From assembly GCF_000429865.1 (NCBI RefSeq), contig NZ_KE386978.1, positions 322,763-386,762 on the forward strand: a stretch of 64,000 bases of DNA. The letters run 5' to 3'. Shown here one piece after another: positions 1 to 8,910 of this stretch. The notes beneath the pieces are model-generated. The model was given only the letters and a program-made list of their open reading frames with translations, was not told where the DNA came from and made no database searches. Origin of the DNA: Cucumibacter marinus DSM 18995. Its GTDB lineage: Bacteria; Pseudomonadota; Alphaproteobacteria; Rhizobiales; Devosiaceae. Numbering within the stretch: position 1 is the first letter of the stretch; the number at the start of each line of letters is the position of its first letter. Made by a program: the position numbers and the translations under genes.

Positions 1-375
1 GTCGGCGTCCGCACTCAGTCCGACCATCTCGAGCACTTCGTCGGGGCTGCGGGTTTCGCCGGCGTAAAGAGAAGCGAAGAAACCGAGGTTCTCCCGGGCG
101 GTCAGCTTGAGATAGTGATTGGGGAACTCAAAGCTCACCCCGATATGCTGGTAGTAGTCCTGCCCCCAGTCCGAGAGCTCGCGGCCCATCACTTCGATCG
201 AGCCGCGGTAGCCCGACAACAGGCCGATCAGAATATTCTGGGTTGTCGATTTGCCAGCGCCGGAGGGGCCGAGAAATCCCAGGATCTCGGCGTCTTCGAT
301 AGCGAAGTCGATGCCCTTGAGCATGTCGGCCTGCGTGCCAGGATAGCGATAGCTCAGATTTGAGACACGGATCAT
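1..375 (-). CDS. ABC transporter ATP-binding protein (N-terminal part; gene runs off the left edge)
   Basis: Reading the minus strand from ATG at 375 gives an ABC ATPase start with MIRVSNLSYRYPGT followed by a Walker A motif GPSGAGKST at about residues 36-44. The Q-loop region (HIGVSFEFPNHY) and a following LTARENL segment are also visible; the signature motif and Walker B lie outside the window. It energises transport by hydrolysing ATP at the inner face of the membrane. The ATG overlaps the stop codon of the upstream TetR gene as ATGA, so the two are translationally coupled. A TetR gene leading an ABC ATPase is typical of exporters of the drug or lantibiotic-resistance type (inference). The substrate cannot be told from this fragment. 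Confidence 0.9.
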   Translation of the reverse strand, partial: MIRVSNLSYRYPGTQADMLKGIDFAIEDAEILGFLGPSGAGKSTTQNILIGLLSGYRGSIEVMGRELSDWGQDYYQHIGVSFEFPNHYLKLTARENLGFFASLYAGETRSPDEVLEMVGLSADAD

Positions 376-971
376 GGTCTGCCCTTTGTCAGCCTCAGAA
401 TGAACAGGTCGCGCAGCATGGCGCGGGTGCCTTCATAATCCTCGGGCTGCAATTCGAGGTGGTGGATGAAGGTCATGATGATGAAAGTGAAAAGCGCCTT
501 GAAATCGCTTGTCGTGACTGGCGGCCCCACTTCGAGCGCGTTCCATCGCGCTGCGAAATCCACGAGCCGCGCTTCCTTGCGGGCATAGCCCTCAGCGATC
601 ACTTCGGCGGGCAGGCGGCGCACGAACTGTTCGACGGCCCCGGCTTCGGTGACCATGCGGACCATGGGGTCGTTCTCGACCATTTCGACCGAAGCGTCAT
701 AGAGCCGGGCGGCCGGGTTGGCGCCGGGATTCTCGAGTACGCCGGTGATCTTTGCCCAGGCTTCGTCCTCCCGCGAGACGGCGATATCGGCGAACAACGC
801 TTCCTTGTTTTTGTAAAAGGCATAAAACGCGCCTTTCGAAATGCCGACATCGCGCGCCAGATCGTCAACCGTTGTGCCCTTGAGCCCCTGGCGCTGAAAG
901 CGCTTGAACCCCGCCGTGATCAGGGCGGCGCGGATACGCTGTTTTTCCGTGTCGGTGAAGGCGGCGGGCAT
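372..971 (-). CDS. TetR/AcrR-family transcriptional regulator
   Basis: A 199-residue protein with an N-terminal TetR helix-turn-helix at about residues 10-55 (GTTVDDLARDVGISKGAFYAFY), followed by a variable helical ligand-binding and dimerisation domain. The start at 971 (MPAAFTDTEK) is preferred over an upstream ATG in the same frame at 1055 because an AAAGG ribosome site lies just before it and the HTH then begins near residue 10, as is usual in the family. It is the first gene of an operon with the ABC ATPase (ATGA overlap), so it most likely represses that transporter and itself until an inducer binds. The inducer is unknown. Confidence 0.93.
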   Translation of the reverse strand: MPAAFTDTEKQRIRAALITAGFKRFQRQGLKGTTVDDLARDVGISKGAFYAFYKNKEALFADIAVSREDEAWAKITGVLENPGANPAARLYDASVEMVENDPMVRMVTEAGAVEQFVRRLPAEVIAEGYARKEARLVDFAARWNALEVGPPVTTSDFKALFTFIIMTFIHHLELQPEDYEGTRAMLRDLFILRLTKGRP

Positions 972-1063
972 GGAGTGCCTTTTCGATTCCTGGTTGCGGT
1001 CAGGCCAAGGGGCCCGGTCGGTGCGTCTGACTTTCCGGAAGACAATACTCGCCATACTGAATT

Positions 1064-1099
1064 ACGCAATGACCATTTTCATCTTTTTCGTCATTGCGT
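1064..1099. promoter_or_regulatory. Perfect 10-bp inverted repeat upstream of the TetR gene (candidate operator)
   Basis: ACGCAATGAC at 1064-1073 is mirrored exactly by GTCATTGCGT at 1090-1099 with 16 bases between. It sits about 95-130 bases upstream of the TetR start in a 415-base gene-free stretch (972-1386) that otherwise shows nothing I can name. Its position fits an autoregulatory operator, but TetR sites usually have a shorter spacer, so it could be two half-sites or a hairpin. Confidence 0.4.
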
Positions 1100-1386
1100 C
1101 CGTTGCAGGACGATCTGGTGGCACGTTTCGGTTCGGAAACATCGGATTTCGGGATAGGGCTATATTGAAAGATGCCCAGGAATCCGGGCGATACCGGTTC
1201 GGGTCCGTCTTGCGCCTGCGACCGGTCGACAGTCCTCATACCGGCGACCTTGAAGGGACGCCGCTCGTCGTCGCCGCCAGTCCAGGCCAGGAGTGACCGG
1301 TGTGCAATCGGCCAAAACTGCTTTGGGATTCAGGCTGGAAGCAGCTAAGAGCAGTGTCTCACCCTCCTCTTGCGGCAGGAAAAACC

Positions 1387-1794
1387 ATGCCCTCACTCCA
1401 CAAAGGCAGCTGCCAATGCGGCGCCGTCCGGTTCGAGATCGCCGGTGAATTCGAGCATTTCTTCCTGTGCCATTGTGGCCGCTGCCGGAAGGACACCGGT
1501 TCCGCCCATGCGGCCAACCTGTTCTCGTCGCAGGCAAATCTCACCTGGCTGTCCGGCGAGAAGCTGGTGAAAACCTATCGGGTGCCGGGCAGCCGGCATG
1601 AAAAGAGCTTTTGTACCGAATGCGGGGCCGCAATGCCCCGGCAGCAAACCGATGGCGCAATGCTTGTGGTGCCTGCCGGCAGCCTCGACACGCCCGTTAA
1701 TCGCCGGCCCACGGCGCATATCGCGATGGCCGATCGGGCCGATTGGGACAACGGGCTGGAGACCGTTCGCAAGCTCGAGGGCATGCCCGGCTGA
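1387..1794 (+). CDS. GFA/CENP-V family zinc protein
   Basis: A 135-residue single-domain protein of the glutathione-dependent formaldehyde-activating (GFA, CENP-V/SSO) fold. The zinc-binding cysteines are present in the family pattern: C9 and C11 (GSCQCGAVRFE), C28, C30 and C33 (CHCGRCRKDTG), then C76 and C79 (FCTECGAAM). The start at 1387 is chosen because it places the first CxC motif at residue 9; an upstream ATG at 1300 would add an unrelated tail. Most members have no proven activity, and the formaldehyde role holds only for a few, so no specific reaction is claimed. It ends 13 bases from the convergent autotransporter gene and appears monocistronic. Confidence 0.9.
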   Translation: MPSLHKGSCQCGAVRFEIAGEFEHFFLCHCGRCRKDTGSAHAANLFSSQANLTWLSGEKLVKTYRVPGSRHEKSFCTECGAAMPRQQTDGAMLVVPAGSLDTPVNRRPTAHIAMADRADWDNGLETVRKLEGMPG

Positions 1795-1807
1795 GCCAGA
1801 ATCGAGG

Positions 1808-4483
1808 TCAGAACCGAACGTCGAGATTCATCTCTATCCCGATGCTTGTGGTGTCGCCCAACCGGTCGAGTTGCACGAGCCCCGAGACCAGGCTGGCATC
1901 GGCATCGAAACTGTGGGTGTAGCCGATTTCCGCGCCGGTGCCGCAAGCCCGGTCAAGGGTCTCGACATAGACGAACTCGCATGCGAGGCGCGGGGCCAGC
2001 GACATCACCGTGCCGCTTTGAGCCACCGGCAAACCGTCGAGCGGCAAGAGCATTTCGGGGCGTAGCATGATCGTGCCGATGGTCACCGCATCCGCATCAA
2101 GGGTCAGGGTCTCATCGATCAGACCATAGGCGGTGCCGGTGAAGCCGACATCGCCAAGCCTTGTGTGACCGAGCGAAGCGGAAATCTCGGGCCGGATCTC
2201 GGCACGCGGCATTTCGATCACCCCGGTCAGGGCGGCGCCGATGGTGCCGGTTGTCGACAGATAATCGCTGACGAGATCGAGCGTCCCATCGCTCAGTTCG
2301 AGATGGTTCTGCGCCAGCCCCAGCGTGACAAACCCGTCGAGGTAAAGGCCTTCGGCCAGGGCCGCCACCATGGTGCCGCCAACCGTCACCCCGATTGTGT
2401 CCTGCCCGCCTGAATAGGTGCCCTCAAGCGCTGACCGGCCGAGCTCGATCCCCATGAACGCGCCGAGCATCAGGTCGTTGCCGATCATCTGGTCGCGGGA
2501 AAGGCGCCCGGTGAGCTGACCGGAAATCGAGCCGTCATCGTCGCGGCTCAGGTTGAAATCGCCGAACAGGCCCAGCGCCGCACCGCTGTCGGTTTCAAGG
2601 AAGGGCTGGAATGCCGCGAGATTGCCGCTGGCGGCACCGTTCGCCGCCGAGAAGGTGCCGTCGATCATCGCCGCATAGCTGTTGAGCATCGGCATGGTGT
2701 CTTCGCCGCCGCCATTGCCCTGCTGACGATGGTCGATGAACCGGTTGCGGGCGCCGGTGGAGGCCCGGCGATTGGATTTGAGCGTGTTGGCAAGATTGCG
2801 GATCGCTTCCTTGCGTAGCGTCTCCCGGATCACCGCCTCATCATCCTCGAACCTGGTGGCGGGCGAACCGGCCTCAACCACAAAAGGTGTCGCGGCAGTG
2901 TTGAGATTGCCTGCCATATCCATCGTCACCCCTTCGGATACCGACACGGTGACCGTGCCGCCGCCATCGGGTTCGACGGTCACGGTCCAGACGCGGTTGG
3001 TTGTGGTCTCCACAAAACCCGTGATCGTGCCCCCGGTGACGCCGACATCGCCTGCAACGATCGGATCGACGTCTTCTGTAAACGTCACGGTGACGGTGAA
3101 CGCCGCGGTCACGCGGTCCGTTGGACCATCGAGGCTGACACCGGGGCGGGAGCCATCGACCTCGACGCCGGCATCATCGGTCGAGGCCGAGGCGAGGTAG
3201 TAGTCGTCCCCGCTATAGCTGGCGGCAATGGTGCGATTGCCGGCGGTCAGCGCCGAGGTCTTGAGTTCCGCGGTCCCGCCGGGGCCGACCGGCGCACTCC
3301 CAAGCCCAACAGATCCATCGGCGGTGAAGGTCACCGTGCCGGTGGGGGTTCGGCCACCATCCGCGGGTGCCACCGTCGCGGTCAGGGTCAGTTCCTCGCC
3401 CTCTCCGATCAGCACCTCGTCGGCGGCAAGGCCCGTCGTGCTGGCCTGTTTGTCGACCCTCAGCGTGCCGGCGATGGCGTCGCCGAGATAGGTGTCGTCG
3501 GCAGCCTGGGTGACGTTGATCGTGGTGGTGCCCGGCTTGAGGAAACTGAGCGTGCCGCCGCTCTGGCCAGCAATGGTGGTGTCGCCGATGACATAAGAAA
3601 GAGTGCCGGTATCGGTGTTGTCCGAGGTGAGCCAGGTACCGAAGATCGTTGCCGGATCATTCCCATATGTCGCAACGATCTCCGGAGACCCACCCAGCCA
3701 GCGTAAATTCGGATCGGCTTTGATCACCTCGATGTCGATGGTGTCTTCGGCGGTTTCACCGGAATCGAGGGTATTGGTCGCAGTGACGGTATAGGTCGCG
3801 CTCGCGGTCGCGGCCGTCGGTGTGCCCGAAATGCTGCCATCCGCGGGATTGATCGCGAGGCCGGCGGGCAGCGCCGGATCGACGCTGAACGCGATTATGG
3901 CGCCATCACTGAAATTCGCCGCTTCGGCGGTGACCGGGGTAATCGCGGTGCCGATGACGGCATCAAGGGAGTCGGTTGAAAAAGTCAGCTCGGGCGTCAG
4001 CGGCACTCCGATCGGCATCGTTGTGCCGGTGCAGCTCCCCTCCACGACCGCCAGAATGCGAGGATTGGTGTCGTCGCCTGCAACATAGCCGCTGACAGTG
4101 CCACCCGCAGGGATGACCCCCCAGGTTCCATAGCCGCTCGGGCTCGGCCAGGCCGTGAATTCGTAGGTGTGCAGCCGGATATAGTTATCGTTGATGACCT
4201 GGTTGACATAGTCGATGGTGAAGGTCGCAATCTGCTCCCTCGTCAGGCTCGTCGGGGTTATGTTTTCCGAATACCAGGGTGTCGCGGTCACGACCGGCAA
4301 CAGGTCGGCCATCGTGCCGGCGCAGAACTCGATATCGACCTCCCCGATCAAGCCGGCATCAAGGTGGATCGTATAGACTTCCTCATATGCCGGCGCGGCA
4401 TATGCCGGCGCCGCACCCAGAAACTGCGCGGCGGCGATTGCCAACACGGCAAGCCCGGTTTTCAGCCGATTTGATCGATTCAT
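1808..4483 (-). CDS. Autotransporter (type Va secretion) with Ig-like passenger domains
   Basis: An 891-residue surface or secreted protein. Residues 1-29 form a Sec signal peptide with cleavage after AYA. Residues about 155-255 look like a putative-Ig (He_PIG) domain (LPAGLAINPADGSISGTP), about 340-440 like a bacterial Ig-like repeat (PTGTVTFTADG, ASYSGDDYY) and about 445-540 like a Big_12-type Ig domain (VTFTEDVDPI, MDMAGN). A polar linker (about 545-600) leads to a C-terminal beta-barrel of about 250 residues ending in LDVRF, the aromatic ending expected of an outer-membrane barrel. The barrel should export the passenger to the cell surface. The start at 4483 is set by the signal peptide; the frame is open for 96 codons upstream. 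Ig-like passengers suggest adhesion or binding, but no ligand is evident. Residues 30-155 match nothing I recognise. Confidence 0.87.
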   Translation of the reverse strand: MNRSNRLKTGLAVLAIAAAQFLGAAPAYAAPAYEEVYTIHLDAGLIGEVDIEFCAGTMADLLPVVTATPWYSENITPTSLTREQIATFTIDYVNQVINDNYIRLHTYEFTAWPSPSGYGTWGVIPAGGTVSGYVAGDDTNPRILAVVEGSCTGTTMPIGVPLTPELTFSTDSLDAVIGTAITPVTAEAANFSDGAIIAFSVDPALPAGLAINPADGSISGTPTAATASATYTVTATNTLDSGETAEDTIDIEVIKADPNLRWLGGSPEIVATYGNDPATIFGTWLTSDNTDTGTLSYVIGDTTIAGQSGGTLSFLKPGTTTINVTQAADDTYLGDAIAGTLRVDKQASTTGLAADEVLIGEGEELTLTATVAPADGGRTPTGTVTFTADGSVGLGSAPVGPGGTAELKTSALTAGNRTIAASYSGDDYYLASASTDDAGVEVDGSRPGVSLDGPTDRVTAAFTVTVTFTEDVDPIVAGDVGVTGGTITGFVETTTNRVWTVTVEPDGGGTVTVSVSEGVTMDMAGNLNTAATPFVVEAGSPATRFEDDEAVIRETLRKEAIRNLANTLKSNRRASTGARNRFIDHRQQGNGGGEDTMPMLNSYAAMIDGTFSAANGAASGNLAAFQPFLETDSGAALGLFGDFNLSRDDDGSISGQLTGRLSRDQMIGNDLMLGAFMGIELGRSALEGTYSGGQDTIGVTVGGTMVAALAEGLYLDGFVTLGLAQNHLELSDGTLDLVSDYLSTTGTIGAALTGVIEMPRAEIRPEISASLGHTRLGDVGFTGTAYGLIDETLTLDADAVTIGTIMLRPEMLLPLDGLPVAQSGTVMSLAPRLACEFVYVETLDRACGTGAEIGYTHSFDADASLVSGLVQLDRLGDTTSIGIEMNLDVRF

Positions 4484-4698
4484 CGTCCCCACATCCGGTG
4501 GATAGCGCCGGGCCGCCACCGCGATTGCCCCCAATTCCGAATCGCACAGAGGGCTCGAATCTAGGCATTGCCGATTCCGGGGACGTGGGACGTTTGTCCG
4601 ATGGCAATCGGTTTTCTGTTCATAATCGGCACCTTGACCAAGCAATCGGGCGGGTGACCCTAGCAACGCCAACAAAGGGCCGAATATCGTAGCCCTCG

Positions 4699-5907
4699 AT
4701 GTCCGGTCCGTTTCGGGGCGCTTGCTTCGGGCGCTTGGCGTTGGCTGACCGGCGCTGCGGGGGAAACACAATCAGTTCTGATCTCGAGGAGATAATCGAG
4801 AGAATCTATTCGGCGGCGGTCGGCGATACCGCGTGGCCGGATCTGTTGTGTAACATTGCCGATCTCGGCGGCATGGAGCACGCCATGCTGGTTGCCGTCG
4901 ATCCGGAAATGGACCGCGCCTCGGTGATGGCACCCCGCGCCGATACAGCGCATATCAGCGCCTATGTGGATCACTGGTGGCGGCATGACCCGGCCTCGCC
5001 AAGGGCGGGCAAGACCGCCAACCCGGTACCGACACAGGGTGAAGCCTCGATCGAGGCCGAAAAGCATGCCGGCTTCTATTTCGAATTCCTGCGCCCCGCC
5101 GGACTGGGAGTGCAGGCCATCCTCGCCAATCTGGTGCGTGAAGAGCGCGCTTTCGTCAATTTCGCCATGCCCGCCTCAGTCGGCGATGATGAAATTCACA
5201 GTCAGGCGCTTTCGACCGCGCGCTTGTTGAGCCCTCACCTGAGGCGATCAGCGCGGATTTCGCGGCGGCTGCGGATGATGCGGGCGGAATGGCGCGCAGT
5301 CACGGCGGCAACGCCGGTCATCGAGCAAGGCGGGGTGTTGATTCTCGACGCTGCGCGCCGCGCCCTTTTTGCCAGCCCCATGGCCGAACGGATGATGATT
5401 GATCCGGCCTGTCCCCTGCAGTCAAAGGACCAAAGCATCGGGTTTGTGGACCCGCGGGCCGATGCCGAGTTCGGGGCGGCACTCAAGACACTACTTGGGG
5501 GACGGATGCCGGTGGCGGCGGCGCGGCGCCTGCGCGTGCACGGGACCGGTTCGCAACGCTTTGAAATCGACATTCTGCCCAATCGCTGGAACAGCGATTG
5601 CCCCTTCGGTTCGCGTCCTTGCGCCATGGTCACGATACGCGCGATCGCCGAAACACAAGACGCGGGCGGCCAAAGGCTGATGGCGCAATTCGGGCTGACG
5701 CCGAAAGAAGCGGAAATTGCCATCGAAGTGATGAAGGGCGACGGGCGCGCCGCCGTGGCTCAGCGATGCGGCATCTCGGTGAACACGGTGCGCACCCATC
5801 TCGAACGGATCTTCGGGAAGACCGGGGTGCGGCGCCAGGCCGAGCTCATCGGCGTGCTGATGAACGCGCTCCACGAGAAAAAAGAAGCGCCACCGCCTGC
5901 GCAGTGA
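4699..5907 (+). CDS. LuxR-family (GerE-type HTH) transcriptional regulator
   Basis: A 402-residue protein whose last 70 residues are a LuxR/GerE helix-turn-helix: FGLTPKEAEIAIEVMKGDG, then RCGISVNTVRTHLERIFGKTG. The N-terminal 300 residues carry no receiver, autoinducer or PAS signature I can recognise; the LEEIIERIYSAAVGD start resembles many alphaproteobacterial LuxR orphans with a GAF/PAS-like sensor. The start is uncertain: ATG 4699 has no clear ribosome site and the first 25 residues are of low quality, so a downstream start is possible. It is divergent from the autotransporter gene (216-base gap) and could control it, though nothing proves this. Confidence 0.85.
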   Translation: MSGPFRGACFGRLALADRRCGGNTISSDLEEIIERIYSAAVGDTAWPDLLCNIADLGGMEHAMLVAVDPEMDRASVMAPRADTAHISAYVDHWWRHDPASPRAGKTANPVPTQGEASIEAEKHAGFYFEFLRPAGLGVQAILANLVREERAFVNFAMPASVGDDEIHSQALSTARLLSPHLRRSARISRRLRMMRAEWRAVTAATPVIEQGGVLILDAARRALFASPMAERMMIDPACPLQSKDQSIGFVDPRADAEFGAALKTLLGGRMPVAAARRLRVHGTGSQRFEIDILPNRWNSDCPFGSRPCAMVTIRAIAETQDAGGQRLMAQFGLTPKEAEIAIEVMKGDGRAAVAQRCGISVNTVRTHLERIFGKTGVRRQAELIGVLMNALHEKKEAPPPAQ

Positions 5908-5943
5908 CGCCCCTCGCCGGTCGTCTGCCGTTGGGCAGCCCGT

Positions 5944-6411
5944 CTATTGGCCAAGTTCAGCGAAAAGGTCGGCCATGCGCGCCTTGGCCTTGCCGGGATA
6001 TTTGCCGGCCTTGACCGCATCGAGATTGCCCAGGTCACCGTCAACCACGATCAGAGCGACCATGCCCATGGGGTAATGCGGTGTGCATTTGACAGCATAG
6101 ACGCCCGCGGCATCGACGGTGACCGTGAAGTCCTTGCCAAAGGCGCTTTTGAACGCTTCGGCCCCCTCGGGGATGAGACCCTTGATGGTTTCCGCATTGT
6201 GTCCCTTGTCCGTGGCCACGAAGGTGACCGTGTCGCCGGGCGCGGCCTCGATAAGCGCCGGTTCGAAAACCATCGCACCGGCCTCGCCCTTGTTGAGCAT
6301 CTGGACCTGGTGATCGGCCGCCATGGCCGGGGTCAGGATCGCCGGGGTGAGGGCGGTCAACAGCGCGAGGGCGGCGGCAGCGATGGGCGTCGTCAGTGTG
6401 TTGCGGGTCAT
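5944..6411 (-). CDS. Pseudoazurin (periplasmic blue copper electron carrier)
   Basis: A 155-residue cupredoxin. A signal peptide ends at about residue 31 (TPAMA), giving a mature protein of about 124 residues, the normal pseudoazurin size. The type 1 copper ligands are all visible: H71 in TDKGHNAE, then C109, H112 and M117 in CTPHYPMGM. It carries electrons in the periplasm, classically from the cytochrome bc1 branch to copper nitrite reductase. An AAGGAGA ribosome site lies before ATG 6411. It is divergent from nirK and shares a 275-base promoter region with it that contains two Crp/Fnr-type boxes, so it is very probably the dedicated NirK donor. Confidence 0.95.
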   Translation of the reverse strand: MTRNTLTTPIAAAALALLTALTPAILTPAMAADHQVQMLNKGEAGAMVFEPALIEAAPGDTVTFVATDKGHNAETIKGLIPEGAEAFKSAFGKDFTVTVDAAGVYAVKCTPHYPMGMVALIVVDGDLGNLDAVKAGKYPGKAKARMADLFAELGQ

Positions 6412-6534
6412 TGGTCTTCTCCTTGGGTACCACGCGCCGCTTTCGTTCAACCCATCGGGCAATACGCTTGCGGGTAATGCCGTTTGGCCGGCGCGTCTTG
6501 AGCGTGCTGATAACCCCGCACCGGCAGCGCTTCT

Positions 6535-6548
6535 TTGATGAAGCGCAA
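6535..6548 (-). promoter_or_regulatory. Crp/Fnr-family (NnrR/DNR-like) binding site facing pseudoazurin
   Basis: TTGATGAAGCGCAA has the Crp/Fnr spacing TTG-N8-CAA. One half is the FNR-like TTGAT, the other the CGCAA half expected of an NnrR-type site. Its centre lies about 130 bases before the pseudoazurin start codon; a site at -41.5 would imply a leader of roughly 90 bases. Confidence 0.7.
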
Positions 6549-6595
6549 ACACGGCGTGCACCGAGAAGGGCCCGGGGAAATCAACCTGCCGTTGT

Positions 6596-6609
6596 TTGCG
6601 CTTCATCAA
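6596..6609 (+). promoter_or_regulatory. Crp/Fnr-family (NnrR/DNR-like) binding site facing nirK
   Basis: TTGCGCTTCATCAA is the inverted copy of the 6535-6548 box. Its centre is about 84 bases upstream of the nirK ATG, so a class II activation position (-41.5) would put the transcript start near 6644. The likely activator is the cysteine-free Crp/Fnr protein encoded at 8911-9609. Confidence 0.72.
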
Positions 6610-6686
6610 AGACCGTTGCCTTCAAGAGGCCTAGGAACAGTCTCGTTCGGACCCGAACGGGGTCCGTTTGGCCAAGGAGAAGAAAG

Positions 6687-7799
6687 ATGACCAATACCAA
6701 CATCCGGCGCCGGACGTTTTTGACCGGCAGTGCTGCCGTGCTCGGCGTTACCGCCGCCGCCATGGCCACCAAGCAGGCCTGGGCCGACGAAGACGTCGCC
6801 GGGCTCGAGACCGAAACCATCGAACTGGCGCGGCCGCCCTTCGTGCATGCGCATAACCAGACAGCGCCCGGCGCACCCAAGGTGAAAAAGTTCACCATGA
6901 CCATCGAGGAAAAGAAGCTGGTCATCGACGATTACGGCGCCACCGTGCAGGCGATGACCTTTGACGGGTCGGTGCCCGGTCCGCTGATGGTTGTGCATGA
7001 GGGCGACTATGTCGAGCTGACGCTGGTCAATCCCGACACCAACACCATGCCGCACAATATCGACTTCCACGCCGCGACCGGCGCGTTGGGCGGCGGCGCT
7101 CTGACCTTTGTCAGCCCGGGCGAAAAGGTTGTGTTGCGCTTCAAGGCCACCCGGCCCGGTACCTTTGTCTATCACTGTGCCCCGGGCGGTCCGATGATCC
7201 CCTGGCACGTTGTGTCGGGCATGAATGGCGCCATCATGATCCTGCCCCGCGACGGGCTGAAGGATCCCGAAGGCCGGGCCGTGCGCTATGACAAGGTCTA
7301 TTATATCGGCGAACAGGACTTCTATATCCCGCGCGACGCCGACGGGAACTTCAAGGAATACGATACGCCGGGCGATGGCTATGCCGATATGGTTGAGGTC
7401 ATGCGCACGCTGATCCCGACCCATGAAGTGTTCAACGGCGCTGTCGGCGCGCTGACCGGCGACAACGCGCTCACCGCCAATGTCGGGGAAACCGTGCTGT
7501 TCGTTCACAGCCAGGCCAACCGCGACACCCGCCCGCACCTGATCGGCGGGCATGGCGACCTCGTGTGGGAGACCGGCAAGTTCCGCAACCCGCCGCAGCG
7601 CGACCTCGAGACCTGGTTCATCCGGGGCGGATCAGCGGGTGCAGCGCTCTACACCTTCCTACAACCCGGGCTCTACGCCTATGTGAACCACAACCTCATC
7701 GAGGCCGTGGAACTGGGCGCCACCGCCCATGTGCAGGTCGAGGGTGAATGGAACGACGATCTGATGACCCAGGTCCTCGAACCGAGCCCGATCAACTGA
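6687..7799 (+). CDS. nirK: Copper-containing nitrite reductase (NO-forming)
   Basis: A 370-residue periplasmic enzyme reducing nitrite to nitric oxide. It begins with a twin-arginine signal ([16 protein letters not shown]) ending near residue 33. The two cupredoxin domains carry every copper residue: type 1 ligands H123, C164, H174 and M179 ([15 protein letters not shown]), type 2 ligands H128, H163 and H335, and the catalytic pair D126 (NIDFH) and H284 (RPHLIGGHG). Start ATG 6687 follows an AAGGAG ribosome site; open frame upstream of it is not coding. A terminator hairpin separates it from nirV. Electrons probably come from the divergent pseudoazurin. No nitric oxide reductase genes are seen in this window. 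Confidence 0.97.
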   Translation: MTNTNIRRRTFLTGSAAVLGVTAAAMATKQAWADEDVAGLETETIELARPPFVHAHNQTAPGAPKVKKFTMTIEEKKLVIDDYGATVQAMTFDGSVPGPLMVVHEGDYVELTLVNPDTNTMPHNIDFHAATGALGGGALTFVSPGEKVVLRFKATRPGTFVYHCAPGGPMIPWHVVSGMNGAIMILPRDGLKDPEGRAVRYDKVYYIGEQDFYIPRDADGNFKEYDTPGDGYADMVEVMRTLIPTHEVFNGAVGALTGDNALTANVGETVLFVHSQANRDTRPHLIGGHGDLVWETGKFRNPPQRDLETWFIRGGSAGAALYTFLQPGLYAYVNHNLIEAVELGATAHVQVEGEWNDDLMTQVLEPSPIN

Positions 7800-7808
7800 C
7801 CGCACAGA

Positions 7809-7842
7809 GGCCGGCCCGCTGTTCCCGCGGGCCGGCCTTCTT
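7809..7842 (+). terminator. Rho-independent terminator after nirK
   Basis: An 11-bp perfect GC stem (7809-7819 with 7827-7837), a 7-base loop and a short T-rich tail (TTCTT). It lies between nirK and nirV and probably attenuates read-through, so nirV would be made in lower amounts. Confidence 0.85.
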
Positions 7843-7856
7843 CCCCATGGGAGGCG

Positions 7857-8777
7857 ATGATGACAACGGCTCAACCAACTGCCCGGATTTTTCCAGGTGC
7901 CCTGCGCGGGCTGACCGCGCCGCTGATTGCGCTTGCCGCGGCCTCGGTGCTGTTGGTCGCCATCGTCCTGCCGGATACAAGACAAACAACGGACAGCGGC
8001 ATCACCGCCCCCGAAACCGTCACGCTCGCACCGGCCAGCTTTACCTACCGGCCGGCAGGGGCCTGGCTCAAGGAAGGCGATCCCGTCGACGCCCCGGCGG
8101 TCAGCCATTCGCTCACCGCGCCGCTGGTCATCACCCGGCACCTGATCGCCGCGACAGACTATGCGCTGTGCGTCGCCGATGGCGGCTGCGCGGATAACGG
8201 GCTCAAGCAAAGCCTGAGCAGCGACGGGCGCCCCCTGCCCGCCACCATGATCAGCTATGACGATGCGACGGATTATGCGCGCTGGTTGTCGGTGCAAACC
8301 GGCGAGCGCTGGCGTTTGCCCACCGATGCCGAGTGGAGTTTTGCCGCCGGCAGCCGCTATCAATTCGAAGGGCTCGACGAGACCTCGGATATCGACAATC
8401 CGGCCACGCGCTGGCTCGCCGGTTATCGCCAATCGGCGGAACGGCAAGCCGACGCCCAACCGCAACCGCTCGGGCATTTCGGGAAGAACGAGCACGGGCT
8501 TACCGATATGGCCGGCAATGTCTGGGAATGGACCGACACCTGCTTTGCCCGGGTGCGGCTCGATGCGACCGGCGCGGAGCTTTCGGTCGTCAAGAATTGC
8601 GGCGCGCATGCGGTGGCGGGCGAACACCGCACATCGATCACCAATTTCATCCGCGACGCGCGAGCCGGCGGCTGCGCCGTGGGTGTGCCGCCGGACAATC
8701 TCGGTTTCCGGCTGGTGCGCGAACCGGTCGGGACGTTCGACCGGCTGACCGCGGGGTTACGCCGGCTCTGGGACTAG
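7857..8777 (+). CDS. nirV: NirV, formylglycine-generating-enzyme-like protein of the nitrite reductase locus
   Basis: A 306-residue protein with an N-terminal membrane anchor or uncleaved signal (about residues 17-38), then a SUMF1/FGE-sulfatase domain: RLPTDAEWSFAAGSRY, DMAGNVWEWTDTCF, NLGFRLVREP. Proteins of this kind follow nirK in many denitrifiers and are named NirV; their precise role is not established. A strong GGGAGG ribosome site precedes ATG 7857, where two ATG codons are adjacent. It should be periplasmic and probably co-transcribed with nirK past the intervening terminator. Confidence 0.92.
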   Translation: MMTTAQPTARIFPGALRGLTAPLIALAAASVLLVAIVLPDTRQTTDSGITAPETVTLAPASFTYRPAGAWLKEGDPVDAPAVSHSLTAPLVITRHLIAATDYALCVADGGCADNGLKQSLSSDGRPLPATMISYDDATDYARWLSVQTGERWRLPTDAEWSFAAGSRYQFEGLDETSDIDNPATRWLAGYRQSAERQADAQPQPLGHFGKNEHGLTDMAGNVWEWTDTCFARVRLDATGAELSVVKNCGAHAVAGEHRTSITNFIRDARAGGCAVGVPPDNLGFRLVREPVGTFDRLTAGLRRLWD

Positions 8778-8910
8778 TGTCCGCACTCAATAAGGTTGCG
8801 GGTGTGGTGCGAGCCGGATTTCGCCTTTGGCAGGGCGCGGATTGCACCGGCAAATCCGTGTGATACCCTGCCCGCATTCCTCGCCGCCACACAGTCCCGG
8901 GCTCTCTGTC

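Larger units (their letters stand above)
6532..6612. repeat. Perfect 20-bp inverted repeat in the pseudoazurin-nirK intergenic region
   Basis: Bases 6532-6551 are the exact reverse complement of 6593-6612, separated by 41 bases. Each arm contains one Crp/Fnr-type box, so the repeat is two identical regulatory sites pointing in opposite directions, one toward each divergent gene. Confidence 0.9.

Noticed and set aside
1200-1386. Riboswitch-like leader before the GFA gene
   Set aside because: No conserved riboswitch core could be traced in this stretch.
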